Assembly: GCF_000725485.1 (NCBI RefSeq)
Contig: NZ_JOAG01000007.1
Span: 161,061 to 225,060, forward strand
From: Nonomuraea candida
GTDB taxonomy: Bacteria; Actinomycetota; Actinomycetes; Streptosporangiales; Streptosporangiaceae
Direction of reading: 5' to 3'
DNA length: 64,000 bases
The notes below the pieces were generated by a model. The model did no database searches, had not been told where the DNA came from, and worked only from the letters and a program-made list of their open reading frames with translations. Both the position numbers and the translations under genes were made by a program. This document shows, piece after piece, positions 11,201 to 24,174 of the stretch (position 1 is its first letter; every line of letters begins with the position of its first letter).

Positions 11201-13937
11201 GGCAGCACCTTGCGCAGGTGCGCGGCCAGCTCGTCCTCGCCCGCCGGGCCGCGTACGTACGCCACCAGCCGCCGCCCGCCGGCCCCGGTCTCCCGCACGG
11301 CGACCACGGCCTCCGCCACGCCGGGGCAGGCGGCCAGCGCGGACTCCACCTCGCCCGGCTCGATGCGGTACCCCCGGATCTTGACCTGGTCGTCGGCCCG
11401 CCCGGCGAACTCCAGCCGGCCCTCCCGCCACCGCGCCAGGTCGCCGGTCCGGTACATGCGCGACCCCGCGGGGCCGTACGGGCAGGGCACGAACCGCTCG
11501 GCCGTCAGGCCCGGCCGTCCCAGGTAGCCCCGGGCCAGCCCGGCGCCCGCCAGGTACAGCTCCCCGGTCACGCCGGGCGGCGCCGGGCGCAACATCGGGT
11601 CCAGCACGAGCGCGCGGACGCCGGGCACGGGGCCGGCGCTGCCGTCCTGCCTGCGCAGGTAGGCGTCCACCGTGCACTCGGTCGGCCCGTACAGGTCCCG
11701 CCCGACCACGCCGGGCAGCGCGCACAGCCTCCGCCAGAGCGGCCCCGGCACCGCCTCGCCGCCGACCGCCACCACGGCCGGCCGGTACGGGCCGTCCTCC
11801 AGCCGCGCGATCAGCGCCGCCAGGTACGACGGCGTCACGTCCAGGTAGTCGATCCGGTGCCCGGCCAGGTAGCCGGCCAGCAGCTCGGGGTCCTGGTACG
11901 TGGCGTCGTCCAGGACGTGCAGCTCGTGCCCGGCCAGCATCCACAGCAGGGGATCGACCGAGGCGTCGAACGAGAACGACGCGCTGTGCGCCACCCGCAG
12001 CCGCCGGCCCGTGACAGCCGCCGCCTCGGCGATCACGTCCGCCTGGTGCGCGGCCAGCAGGTTGACCACCGCCCCCTGGGTCACCACCACCCCCTTGGGG
12101 CGGCCGGTGGAGCCGGAGGTGTAGATCACGTACGCGGGATGCCCGGCCCGCACGGCACGGGCGGCATCGGACGCGCCGGCGGCGGCGCCGGACCCGGCGG
12201 GGGCGGCGCCGAACGCGGGGCCGTCCAGCAGGAGCAGGCGGTCGTCCGCCACCGGGGGCAGGGCGGCCGCGGTCGCGCCGTCGGTGACCACCACGGCGGC
12301 GTCCGCGTCGCCCAGCATGAGCGCGATCCGGCCGGCCGGGTAGCCGGGGTCGATCGGCAGGTAGGCGGCGCCGGCCTGCCAGACCCCCAGGATGGCCGCG
12401 ACCAGGTCCGGGCCGCGCGGCAGGGCCAGCGCGACCACGTCCTCGGGGCCGGCGCCGCGCGCGGCCAGCGCCCCGGCGATCCGCCCGGCCCTGGCGGCCA
12501 GTCCGGCGTAGGTGAGCGCGTTCCCGCGGCCGTCCACCACGGCCGTCGCGTCCGGCGTGGCCGCACACCGCTCCGCGAACACCTCAGCCAGCGTGCGGGG
12601 AAGCTCCGGGGCCGGGTGGGGGGTGCCGGACCAGGCGCCGAGCACCTGGTCGCGTTCGCGGGCGTCGAGCAGGTCGATGAGGCCGACCGGGCGGCCGGGG
12701 TCGGCGGCGAGCTGCTCCAGGGCGGCGACCAGCCGGCCCGTGACGCGCTCCGCCTCTCCTGCGCTCACCGCGCCCGTCCGGTAGGACACCTCCAGGCGCA
12801 GCCGCGCGCCCGGCCGGGCGCTGACGGTGATCGGGTAGTGGGTGGCGTCGCGCTCCTCGACCCCCTCGACGACCGGCCCGCCCGCGTCAGGCAGCCCGGT
12901 CGGATGGTTCTCGAACAGCACCAGCGTGTCGAACAGCTCGCCGCGCCCCGCCAGCCGCTGGATCTCGGCCAGCCCGAGGTGCTGGTGGTCGGCGAGGCGG
13001 GCGTGGGCGTCCCTGAGCCGGGCGAGGTGGGCGGAGACCGGCTCGCCCGCGCGCAGCCGCACGCGTACCGGCAGGGTGTTGATGAACAGGCCCACCATGC
13101 GGTCGGAGTGCGGCACCTCGGGCGGGCGGCCGGAGACGGTGGTGCCGAACACCACGTCGTCCCGGCCGGTGAGCACGCCGAGCACCAGCGCCCACGCGGT
13201 CTGGAGCACCATGCTCATGGTGGCGCGCGAGTCGCGGGCGAGGGCGGCCAGCCGCCCGGTCAGCTCGGCGGGCAGCTCGACGACCACCTCCCCGGCCTCG
13301 CCCCCGGCTGTGCCGGTGCCGGCGGGGCCGGTCAGCAGGGTGGGTTCGGCGAGGTCGTCGAGGCAGTCGCGCCAGGCGGCCCGCGCGGCGGCCCGGTCCC
13401 GGCCGTCCAGCCAGGCCAGATAGTCCTTGAACGGCGGCGCCGGCGGCAACGCCGCTCCCCCGTACAGCGCGAACAGCTCCCGCAGCACCAGGTGCAGCGA
13501 CCAGCCGTCCATCACCAGGTGGTGGTTGGCCACGAGCAGCAGGTGCCGCTCGGGCGCCTGCCGGACCAGCGTGAACCGCAGCAGCGCGGGCCCCGCCAGG
13601 TCGAACGGGGTCCGCCGGTCCTCCTCGATCACCTCGGCGGCCGAACCGCCGCCGGTCAGGTCGACCTCCCGCCACTTCAGGGCGGCGCGGGCCGCGATGA
13701 CCTGCACCGGCTGCCCGTTCCTGCGGCGGCGGAAGGCCGCGCGCAGCGGGTCGTGCCGGGCCAGCAGGCGTTCGGCCGCGCCGCGCAGGGCCGCCGCGTC
13801 CAGGGGGCCGCGCAGCCGCACGGTGGTGTGCACGGTGTACGGGTCGTCCTCGCCGCTGTGCGAAGCGTGGAAGAGCAGGCCCTCCTGGAGAGGGGTGAGC
13901 GGCCAGACGTCCTTGATCTTCTTGGCCTCGGGGCCGG

Positions 13938-13941
<4 letters not shown>
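2287..13941 (-). CDS. NRPS, C-A-T / C-T / C-A-T / C-T / C-T-TE (3884 aa)
   Basis: The start is the GTG that overlaps the stop of the upstream NRPS (GTGA). Landmarks by residue: C1 HHLVMDGWS ~140; A1 [11 protein letters not shown] ~610, NGKVDRR ~935; T1 [10 protein letters not shown] ~983; C2 HHIAGDDLS ~1148; T2 [10 protein letters not shown] ~1493; C3 HHIACDEWS ~1658; A2 [11 protein letters not shown] ~2117, NGKVDRK ~2448; T3 ~2497; C4 HHIACDEWS ~2685; T4 ~3037; C5 HHIAGDEWS ~3228; T5 ~3583; TE GWSFGG ~3713. The second, fourth and fifth modules go straight from C to T with no A domain. Codes read by hand: A1 D-A-D-D-A-G-L-V-D-K (uncertain, Gln/Glu-like frame with two acids), A2 D-V-W-A-L-G-A-V-N-K (uncertain). 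The TE releases the peptide by hydrolysis or cyclisation. With the hydroxylase and acyltransferase genes the product is most likely a hydroxamate siderophore; substrates are not established. Confidence 0.95.
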
Positions 13942-17263
<3,322 letters not shown>

Positions 17264-17267
<4 letters not shown>

Positions 17268-18535
17268 TGGACCGGCTCCAGGACCGAGGAGGCGAGCGAG
17301 TCGACGATCTCCCCGGCCCGCACGGCGGTGGTGGACAGCAGCGTGGCGGTCAGGCCGTGGGTGTGCTCGGTGGCGCCCTGCAGGTAGATCCCGCAGCGCA
17401 GCTCGGGCCGGGTGCGCACCCGGTGGTCGCGCCCCACCAGCGGCGCGCCCTGCTCGTCGCGCAGGCAGTACTGCCCGGCCGCGCCGAGCAGGTCCAGCGG
17501 GTCCACCGGGCGGTACCCGGTGGCGTAGACGACCACGTCCGCCCCGAGCGCCTCGACCTCGCCGGTGACCAGCGACCGGACGTGCACGCTCACCCCGTCG
17601 GGCCGGGTCTCCAGGCCGACGGCGCGCGACAGGTTCAGCACGCGCAGGCGCTCGACGCCGGCCACCTTCTCCCGGTACGCCCGCGCGAACAGCTCCCGCA
17701 GCAGGTCGAGGTCCACCACGGAGTAGTTGGTGTTGGCGTGGTAGTCCATGATCATGCGCTTGGTCTCGGGGGGCGCGTCGTAGAAGCGGTCCACGGCGGC
17801 GGGGTCGAAGACGCTGTTGGCGAAGGGGCTGTCGTCGGCCGGGCTGTAGCCGTACCGGGAGAAGACGGCGCAGATCTGCGCGGCCGGGAAGCGGCCGTGC
17901 AGGTGCTCGACCACCTCGGCGGCGCTCTGGCCGGCGCCGACCACGACGAACCTGCGCGGCCGCTCGACCGGCAGGTCCGCCAGCCGGTGCATCAGCTCCT
18001 GGCTGTGCCAGACCCGCTCGCCGGCCACGATCCCGGGCGGCAGGACGGGGCGCAGGCCGGCGGCCAGGACGACGTTGCGCGCCCGGTAGGTGGTCAGCTC
18101 GCCGCGCTGGGCCACGATGTCGAGGTGCGTGATCGTGTCGCCGTCGGGCACGGGCTGGATGGTGACCGCCTCGGCGCCGTAGCACACCTGGTGCTCGAAG
18201 CGGGCCGCCGCCCATTCGAGGTAGTCGTGGAACTCCAGCCGGGTCGGGTACATCGTCTTCTGGTTGATGAAGTCGGCCAGCCGGCCCTTGTCGTGCAGGT
18301 AGCTGACGAAGCTGTGGGGGCTGGCGGGGTTGCGCATGGTGACCAGGTCCTTGAGGAAGGACACCTGCATGGTCGCGCCCTCGATCAGCATGCCCCGGTG
18401 CCAGCCGAAGGACGGCTGCTTCTCCAGGAAGAGGGCCGACAGCGCGGGGGCGCGCGACTCCGACAGCGCGATGGCGAGGGCGAGGTTGGAGGGGCCGAAG
18501 CCGATTCCGATGAGGTCGTGGACGGGGGTCACCAC
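17264..18535 (-). CDS. L-ornithine/L-lysine N-monooxygenase (siderophore)
   Basis: A 423-residue flavin monooxygenase of the SidA/PvdA/IucD family, which N-hydroxylates the side-chain amine of ornithine or lysine with FAD, NADPH and O2. The FAD site G-I-G-F-G-P-S-N is at ~10-17, the substrate-side stretch F-L-K-D-L-V-T-M-R-N-P at ~60-70, Y-P-T-R-x-E-F-H-D-Y-L-E-W at ~96-108, and the NADPH site V-V-G-A-G-Q-S-A-A-E at ~197-206. The P-T-R-x-E-F form favours ornithine, but lysine cannot be excluded. Two adjacent GTG codons can start it; AGGAGG lies 10 nt before the first, and the second overlaps the upstream stop by 4 nt. It supplies the hydroxylamine later acylated by the neighbouring enzyme. 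Confidence 0.93.
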
Positions 18536-19107
18536 TGAGGCAGATCCTCCTGGGCTCGCGGATACACCATCAGTGCCGCGGTCTTGTGCGCCATCGTCAC
18601 GTCCCCCACGCGGCTGAACCCCGCCGCGGTGAACGCCCGGATGGAGGGCTCGTTGCGGACGTTCGGCTCGGCGACGACGCGGGTGCAGTTCTCGTCGGCC
18701 GCCAGCAGGCCCTCGGCGACGGCGCGCAGCAGCCGGCGGCCGACGCCGCGGCCGAGGTTGCGCTCGTCGCCGATGGCGACGTGCACGCCGAGGTCGTGCG
18801 GCCGGTACGGGTAGAGCGGGGCCAGCCGGTCCCGCAGCACCCGGTAGAGCTCCAGGTAGGCGACGGGCTCACCGTTCAGGTACGCCAGGCACGGCCGCGA
18901 GTGCTCGCCTTCGGCCTGGCGAGCGATCTCCCGCTCCCATCGTTCGTACGGCCAGGCCTGGTCCCAGGGAACCGCCACGTGGGGCCGGTTCATCCAGTCG
19001 TGGACCACGGCCACGCCGTCGGTGCCGGGCTGGATGGCCGTCACCTGCCATCCGTCGCGTAACGAGGGAATCGGCGGGGCGCCGACCTCCTCCACGTACA
19101 CGTCCAC
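18529..19107 (-). CDS. Siderophore N-acyltransferase (IucB/MbtK-type GNAT)
   Basis: First gene of the siderophore operon; 192 residues with a GNAT fold. The N-terminal H-D-W-M-N-R-P-H-V (~36-44) with a W-x-x-x-W pattern nearby matches acyltransferases that acylate N-hydroxylysine or N-hydroxyornithine; the acyl-CoA-binding stretch N-L-G-R-G-V-G-R-R-L-L is at ~117-127. Together with the monooxygenase it should make the hydroxamate amino acid (acetyl or another short acyl; not decidable here). GTG start, GGAGG 5 nt upstream, and an iron box 13 bp before the start codon, so transcription is expected to be repressed by Fe-loaded IdeR/DmdR. Confidence 0.88.
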   Translation of the reverse strand: MDVYVEEVGAPPIPSLRDGWQVTAIQPGTDGVAVVHDWMNRPHVAVPWDQAWPYERWEREIARQAEGEHSRPCLAYLNGEPVAYLELYRVLRDRLAPLYPYRPHDLGVHVAIGDERNLGRGVGRRLLRAVAEGLLAADENCTRVVAEPNVRNEPSIRAFTAAGFSRVGDVTMAHKTAALMVYPRAQEDLPQW

Positions 19108-19120
19108 CCATCCTCCAAAG

Positions 19121-19139
19121 TTAGGTAAGCCTTACCTAA
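19121..19139. promoter_or_regulatory. Iron box (IdeR/DmdR operator) for biosynthetic operon
   Basis: TTAGGTAAGCCTTACCTAA is a perfect 19-bp palindrome matching the DtxR/IdeR/DmdR consensus. It lies 13 bp upstream of the acyltransferase start codon, close enough to block the promoter or early elongation. Confidence 0.93.
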
Positions 19140-19261
19140 AAATTGTCCCCGCACAACGAAACATCGAATGGGTGAAACCGTCAAGAGCCGGAAAAGGTGT
19201 TTGTCGCCTCATCTTCGGATGAGACCTTCCCGGCCCTCCTTTCTCGGACGGGCGGGACCTG

Positions 19262-19280
19262 TTAGGTTAGGCTCGCCTAA
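19262..19280. promoter_or_regulatory. Second iron box, upstream of ABC transporter genes
   Basis: TTAGGTTAGGCTCGCCTAA is a 19-bp imperfect iron box (half-sites TTAGGTTAG and CGCCTAA). It lies 27 bp before the TTG start of the first ABC gene, so both arms of the divergent locus have their own operator, with 122 bp between them. Confidence 0.92.
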
Positions 19281-19307
19281 CAGTCGCCGAGCCTCTAGGA
19301 GCGCCGC

Positions 19308-21050
19308 TTGCCATCGGGGCGTGACGTACTGCTGCGCACGATCAGGAGCCAAGCGCGCAGGCTGGCGGCCGGCTCGCTGCTCGGCGCCGGCCACCAGGCG
19401 GGTGAGGCGCTGGTGCCCGTGATCATCGGACTCGCCATCGACCAGGCCGTCGCCGACGGGGACTGGGGACGGCTGGCGTTGTGGCTGGCCGTGCTCGCCG
19501 CCGTCTACGTCGGCCTGTCCTTCAGCTACCGGCACGGCGCCCGCCTGGGCGAGCGCGCGGCCGAGGAGGCGGCGCACGACCTGCGCGCCGAGGTGGTCGC
19601 CAGGGTGCTGCACCCCGGCGGCGGCGCCGACGACGGCCGCCTCCCCGGCGCGGTGACCGGCATCGCCACCGAGGACGTGCGCCGCGTCGGCGCGGTCGTG
19701 ATGGCGGTGCTGGCCGGGGTCGCCGCCCTGAGCGGCCTGGTCGTGGCCGGCGCCATGCTGCTGCGCACCTCGGTCGAGCTGGGGCTGATCGTACTGGCGG
19801 GCACGCCCGCGCTGCTGTGGCTGGGGCACCTGCTCAGCAGGCCGCTGGAGCGCCGCAGCGCCGTCGAGCAGGAACAGGCCGCCAACGCCTCCGGCCTGGC
19901 CGCCGACCTGGTGGCCGGGCTGCGGGTGCTCAAGGGCCTCGGCGCCGAGCGGGCCGCCATCGAGCGGTACCGGCGCACCAGCCGCGTCTCCCTGGCCGCC
20001 ACCCTGCGCGCCGCCCGTGCCGAGGCCCTGCAGAACGGCGTCGTGCTCGCGCTCACCGGCGCCTTCATCGCGCTGATCGCGCTGGCCGGCGGCGCCTTCG
20101 CGACCGGCGGCGCCATCACCCTGGGCCAGCTCGTCTCGGCGGTCGGGCTCGCCCTCTTCCTGCAAGGGCCGCTGCAGCTGTTCGCCTGGGTGAACGCCGA
20201 GTTCGCGCAGGGCCGGGCCTCCGCCGCCCGGGTCGCGGCGCTGCTGTCGGCCCCGTACGCGGTGCCCGCCGGCGACCGGGAGCTGCCGGAGCCCGTCGCC
20301 GGCGCGATCCGGCTGCGCTCGGTCACCCACGACCGCCTGCGGGACCTGGACCTGGAGATCGCGCCCGGCGAGCTGGTGGGCGTGGCCGCCACCGACCCGG
20401 CGGCCGCCGCCTGCCTGGTGCGCTGCCTGGGCCGCCAGACCGACCCCGAGTCGGGCACCGTGGAGCTCGACGGCATCCCGCTGCGCGACCTCGACCCCGC
20501 CCGGGTGCGCGAGGCGGTGCTGGTGGCCGAGCACGACGCGGTCCTCTTCGAGGGCACCATCACCACGAACACCACTCCACCCCCCGACCCGGCGACAGCC
20601 CGGCACACCGCTGCCGGCGAGGCCCGTGGCGGCGCGGCCGGCGGGAACGCGCGAGCCGCCGGTCCCGGCGGCGGGGTGGTGGCCGCGGCGCTGGAGGCCG
20701 CCGGCGCCGGCGACCTTCCCCCGGACACCCCGGTCAGCGAACGCGGCGGCTCCTTGTCGGGCGGGCAGCGGCAGCGCGTCGCGCTGGCCCGGGCCCTGGC
20801 GGCGGCGCGGCCCGTCCTCGTGCTGCACGACCCCACCACCGCCGTGGACGCCGTCACCGAGACCCGCATCGCCCAGGGCGTCAGGCGGCTGCGCCGGGAC
20901 CGCACGACCGTGATCGTGACCACCAGCCCCGCCCTGCTCGCCGTGACCGACCGGGTGCTGCTCCTGCACGAGGGCCGGATCGCCGACGCCGCGCCCCACG
21001 CCGACCTGCTCCGGCGCAACCCCGGCTACCAGGCGGCGGTGCTCGCATGA
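19308..21050 (+). CDS. ABC transporter half A (TM-NBD), degenerate Walker A/B
   Basis: A 580-residue fused membrane/ATPase protein, about six TM segments in residues 15-285 and an NBD from ~335. The signature L-S-G-G-Q-R-Q-R is intact (~484), but the Walker A position reads G-V-A-A-T-D-P-A-A-A-A with no G-K-S/T, and Walker B reads L-V-L-H-D-P-T, lacking the catalytic Glu. The protein can therefore only complete a partner's site. TTG start, AGGAG 7-8 nt upstream, iron box before it. It overlaps the next gene by ATGA. It probably forms a heterodimer with that protein to export the siderophore or import the ferric form (IrtAB-like pairs do the latter); direction is not decidable. An insert of about 45 Gly/Ala-rich residues lies between Q-loop and signature. 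Confidence 0.9.
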   Translation: MPSGRDVLLRTIRSQARRLAAGSLLGAGHQAGEALVPVIIGLAIDQAVADGDWGRLALWLAVLAAVYVGLSFSYRHGARLGERAAEEAAHDLRAEVVARVLHPGGGADDGRLPGAVTGIATEDVRRVGAVVMAVLAGVAALSGLVVAGAMLLRTSVELGLIVLAGTPALLWLGHLLSRPLERRSAVEQEQAANASGLAADLVAGLRVLKGLGAERAAIERYRRTSRVSLAATLRAARAEALQNGVVLALTGAFIALIALAGGAFATGGAITLGQLVSAVGLALFLQGPLQLFAWVNAEFAQGRASAARVAALLSAPYAVPAGDRELPEPVAGAIRLRSVTHDRLRDLDLEIAPGELVGVAATDPAAAACLVRCLGRQTDPESGTVELDGIPLRDLDPARVREAVLVAEHDAVLFEGTITTNTTPPPDPATARHTAAGEARGGAAGGNARAAGPGGGVVAAALEAAGAGDLPPDTPVSERGGSLSGGQRQRVALARALAAARPVLVLHDPTTAVDAVTETRIAQGVRRLRRDRTTVIVTTSPALLAVTDRVLLLHEGRIADAAPHADLLRRNPGYQAAVLA

Positions 21051-22825
21051 CGCGGGAGCTGCTGCCCACCGCGAGCCCGGCGCGGACCCTGGCGGCCGTC
21101 CGGCAGATCGTGCGGCCGCACCGGCGGGCCGCCGTGGCCGGGTTCGGCCTGCTCGTCGTGGCCACCTCCGTGGGCCTGCTCATCCAGCCGCTGCTGGGCC
21201 GCATCGTCGACCTGGTGGCCGCCCGCCAGCCGGCCGGCGCGCTGGTCACGCCCGCGGCGCTGCTGGTGCTGGCCGGCCTGGTCCAGGGGGCGCTGACCGC
21301 CTGGGGCCTGACGCAGGTGGCCAGGCTGGGCGAGACCGCCCTGGCGGACCTGCGCGAACGCTTCGTCGAGCGCGCGCTCTCCCTGCCCCTCGAACGCGCG
21401 GAACGGGCCGGCTCCGGCGACCTGACCTCCCGGGTGACGGGCGACGTGGCGCGAGTGGCCGAGGCGGTGCGCTCGGCACTGCCCGCGCTGGCCCGCTCCC
21501 TGCTGTCGATCGTGCTGACGCTGGCCGCGCTGGCGCTGCTGGACTGGCGGTTCCTGGTCGCGGCGCTGCTGGCCGTCCCCGTCCAGGTGCACACCGCCCG
21601 CTGGTACGTGCGCAACGCCGTGCCGATCTACGCGGCCGAACGGGTGGCGACCGGGGAGCAGCAGCAACAGCTGCTCGACACGATCGCGGGGGCGTCCACC
21701 GTGCGGGCGTACCGCGCCGAGGCCGAGCACCTGGACCGGGTCTCCCGCCGCTCGCGGGCCGCGGTGGAGCTGTCGATGCGCGGGGTGGGGCTGATGCTGC
21801 GCTTCTACAGCCGCCTGCACGTCGGCGAGTACATCGGGCTGGCCGCCGTGCTCGCGGCCGGGGTGCTGCTGGTACGCGACGGCTCGGCCGGCATCGGCAC
21901 CGCCACGGCCGCCGCCCTGTACTTCCACAACCTCTTCGGCCCGATCAACACCACGCTGGCCCTGCTCGACGACGCCCAGTCCGCGACCGCCGGCCTCGCC
22001 CGCATCGTCGGCATCGCCGACACCCCCGCCGACACCCCCGCCGACACCCGCCCCGCCACCGAGACCACCGCGGGGAGCGCGCCGGGCAACGGGAACGGGC
22101 CGGGCAACGGGAGCCGTGGCGGCGGGGTGAGCGTGCGGGGGCTCGCCCACGCCTACGAGCCGGGCCGCCCCGTCCTGCACGGGGTCGACCTGGACATCCG
22201 CCCGGGCGAGCGCGTCGCGCTGGTCGGCGCGAGCGGCGCGGGCAAGACGACGCTGGCCAAGCTCGTCGCCGGCGTGCACGCGCCCACCACCGGCACCGTC
22301 GAGGCCCCGCCCGGCGTCGCCATGGTGACCCAGGAGGTGCACGTCTTCGCCGGCCCGCTCGCCGACGACCTGCGCCTGGCCAGGCCCGCCGCCACCGACG
22401 ACGACCTGCGCGCCGCCCTGGCCACCGTGGACGCGCTGGCCTGGGTCGAGGCGCTCCCCGACGGCCTGGCGACCGTCGTCGGCGAGGGCGGGCACCGCCT
22501 GACCGGGGCCCAGCGCCAGCAGCTCGCGCTGGCCCGGCTGGTGCTGGCCGACCCGGCGGTGGCGGTGCTCGACGAGGCCACGGCCGAGGCGGGCAGCGTC
22601 GGCGCCCGCGTGCTGGAACGCGCCGTGGACAGCGCGGTCAAGGGCAGGACCGCCCTCATCGTCGCCCACCGCCTCACCCAGGCCGCCACCGCCGACAGCG
22701 TGGTCGTGCTGGAGGACGGGCGCGTGGTGGAACGCGGCCCCCACGGGGAGCTGCGCGCGGCCGGCGGCCGCTATGCCGCCCACTGGTCCGCCTGGTCCGA
22801 CCAGCGCCCGGAGCGGGATGCGTAA
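21047..22825 (+). CDS. ABC transporter half B (TM-NBD), catalytic Walker motifs
   Basis: A 592-residue partner of the preceding half-transporter. Six TM segments lie within ~30-320, followed by a Gly/Asn/Pro linker (~330-360) with a short P-A-D-T repeat. The NBD has an intact Walker A (G-A-S-G-A-G-K-T-T, ~404), Walker B with Glu (A-V-L-D-E-A-T) and H-loop (A-H-R-L-T), but a weakened signature, L-T-G-A-Q-R-Q-Q. That is the mirror image of half A: its Walker A/B pairs with half A's good signature to give one working ATP site. It starts at the ATG overlapping the previous stop and is iron-regulated from the same box. No substrate-binding protein or siderophore reductase gene follows. Confidence 0.92.
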   Translation: MTRELLPTASPARTLAAVRQIVRPHRRAAVAGFGLLVVATSVGLLIQPLLGRIVDLVAARQPAGALVTPAALLVLAGLVQGALTAWGLTQVARLGETALADLRERFVERALSLPLERAERAGSGDLTSRVTGDVARVAEAVRSALPALARSLLSIVLTLAALALLDWRFLVAALLAVPVQVHTARWYVRNAVPIYAAERVATGEQQQQLLDTIAGASTVRAYRAEAEHLDRVSRRSRAAVELSMRGVGLMLRFYSRLHVGEYIGLAAVLAAGVLLVRDGSAGIGTATAAALYFHNLFGPINTTLALLDDAQSATAGLARIVGIADTPADTPADTRPATETTAGSAPGNGNGPGNGSRGGGVSVRGLAHAYEPGRPVLHGVDLDIRPGERVALVGASGAGKTTLAKLVAGVHAPTTGTVEAPPGVAMVTQEVHVFAGPLADDLRLARPAATDDDLRAALATVDALAWVEALPDGLATVVGEGGHRLTGAQRQQLALARLVLADPAVAVLDEATAEAGSVGARVLERAVDSAVKGRTALIVAHRLTQAATADSVVVLEDGRVVERGPHGELRAAGGRYAAHWSAWSDQRPERDA

Positions 22826-22928
22826 CCGTACCGGAGAGGGGATCTAAAGCGAACCGTAAGCCGGTTCCGGGAGGCTACAGGCACATCGGAACGACGGGCC
22901 GAACGGCCCACCTGCCTGGAGGAGCATC

Positions 22929-23498
22929 ATGCGGACCATCGCCGCCAGCCTGTTCATCTCGCTCGACGGGGTCGTCGAGGAGCCGTCGGAGTGGCATTTC
23001 CCGTACTTCAACGACGAGATGGGCGCCGCCGTGACGGAGCAGATGGCCGACACCCTGCTCCTGGGGCGCAAGACCTATGACAGCTTCGCCGGCGCGTGGC
23101 CGGAGCGGGAGGCCGAGGGCGGCGAGGACGCCGGTTTCGCGAAGTCGCTGGGCGACGCCCGCAAGATCGTGGTGTCGCGGCAGCCGCTGGAGTTCACCTG
23201 GCGCAACTCCGAGCTGCTCCGGGGCGACCTGGCCGAGGCGGTGACCGCGCTGAAGAACGAGCCGGGCGGGCGCATCGCCGTCAGCGGCTCGGTCTCGGTG
23301 GTCCGCCAACTGCTGGCGGCCGGGCTGCTGGACGAGCTGCACCTGCTGGTGCACCCCATCGCCGTCCGCAAGGGCGAGCGCCTGTTCGACGAGGGCGACA
23401 CCGCGCTCGCGCTGGAGCTGATCAGGTCCGAGACGTTCTCGACGGGCGTCGTCTACCTGGTCTACCGCCCCGTCCGGCCCTCCGGCGACGCCGCCTGA
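22929..23498 (+). CDS. DHFR/RibD C-terminal-like reductase family protein
   Basis: A 189-residue protein of the RibD-C/dihydrofolate-reductase-like family (YyaP/YwjB type). It opens with R-T-I-A-A-S-L-F-I-S-L-D-G-V-V and has the L-L-L-G-R-K-T-Y motif at ~49-56 and the G-S-V-S-V-V-R-Q-L-L nucleotide-site helix at ~123-132. GGAGG lies just before the ATG. These proteins likely bind NADPH but most have no proven substrate. It stands alone, 103 bp after the ABC genes, and has no iron box, so it is probably not part of the siderophore system. Confidence 0.85.
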   Translation: MRTIAASLFISLDGVVEEPSEWHFPYFNDEMGAAVTEQMADTLLLGRKTYDSFAGAWPEREAEGGEDAGFAKSLGDARKIVVSRQPLEFTWRNSELLRGDLAEAVTALKNEPGGRIAVSGSVSVVRQLLAAGLLDELHLLVHPIAVRKGERLFDEGDTALALELIRSETFSTGVVYLVYRPVRPSGDAA

Positions 23499-23703
23499 CC
23501 GGCCCCGGCCGCCCCGGCAGGGGCAGGGCCCGCCTCCCGGCCCGGCTGCGGCCGGACGGCCGCCGGGCAGGGGAAGGGGCCGCCTCCTCGTACCCGGCAG
23601 GAAGCGGCCCTGGTTCGCTGCGCCGGCAGCGAGGTTGTCTCGTTCGGCTTGCGGAGGCGTCGCGGCGTGCGCCGGCGCGGGAACGCCGCCTCCCCGGCGC
23701 GGC

Positions 23704-24174
23704 TCAGTCCGAGTCGCCCGGCCACCACCAGTTGTTACGGTCGTGGTCCCCCGACTCGTACCCGTAGTCGTCGTACTTGTCCTTCACCGGCTCGTACTTG
23801 ACGTCGTCGTGCTTGACGTCGTCGTGCTTGACGTCCTCGTGCTTGACGTTCTCGTGGTGCTTGTGGTGGCGGTGCTTGTTCTCGTTGCGCGAGTGGTTGT
23901 GGTTGTCCACGATCACGTCCACCTTCGGCGGACGCCAGCGCGGGTTGTGCAGCACCGGCTTCTCCCGCGGGACGTACTTCGGCTTGTAGACGTGCCGGAC
24001 CGGCTTCGACTCGACGGGCGGGCCGCCGGCCTGGACGGCGGGGAAGCCCGCGCTCGCGCCGGCCACTCCCGTGCCCAAGGGAAGGAACATGACACCGGCG
24101 ACCGCGCCGGTCAGGGCTAGTGCCGCGAACCGCCCAAGGCGCGGCGTCCGCGATTGCCGAATCTTCGTATTCAC
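23704..24174 (-). CDS. Secreted His/Lys/Asp-rich repeat protein
   Basis: A 156-residue protein with a basic start, a hydrophobic stretch (~15-38) ending near A-G-A-S-A, then a low-complexity mature part. Residues ~90-115 are N/H/R/K-rich (H-N-H-S-R-N-E-N-K-H-R-H-H-K-H-H), followed by V-K-H-E-D, V-K-H-D-D, V-K-H-D-D, V-K-Y-E-P, V-K-D-K-Y repeats and an aromatic tail N-N-W-W-W-P. The 15-bp DNA repeats underlie the protein repeats. No known domain. The His/Asp clusters could bind metal ions or cell-wall polymers; this is inference. No neighbour suggests a pathway. Confidence 0.7.
   Translation of the reverse strand: MNTKIRQSRTPRLGRFAALALTGAVAGVMFLPLGTGVAGASAGFPAVQAGGPPVESKPVRHVYKPKYVPREKPVLHNPRWRPPKVDVIVDNHNHSRNENKHRHHKHHENVKHEDVKHDDVKHDDVKYEPVKDKYDDYGYESGDHDRNNWWWPGDSD

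Noticed and set aside
23499..23703. Possible small genes in the GC-rich gap after the DHFR-like gene
   Set aside because: Frames are Arg/Pro-rich with no ribosome site; the gap holds only an imperfect direct repeat of CAGGGGCAGGGCCCGCC type.
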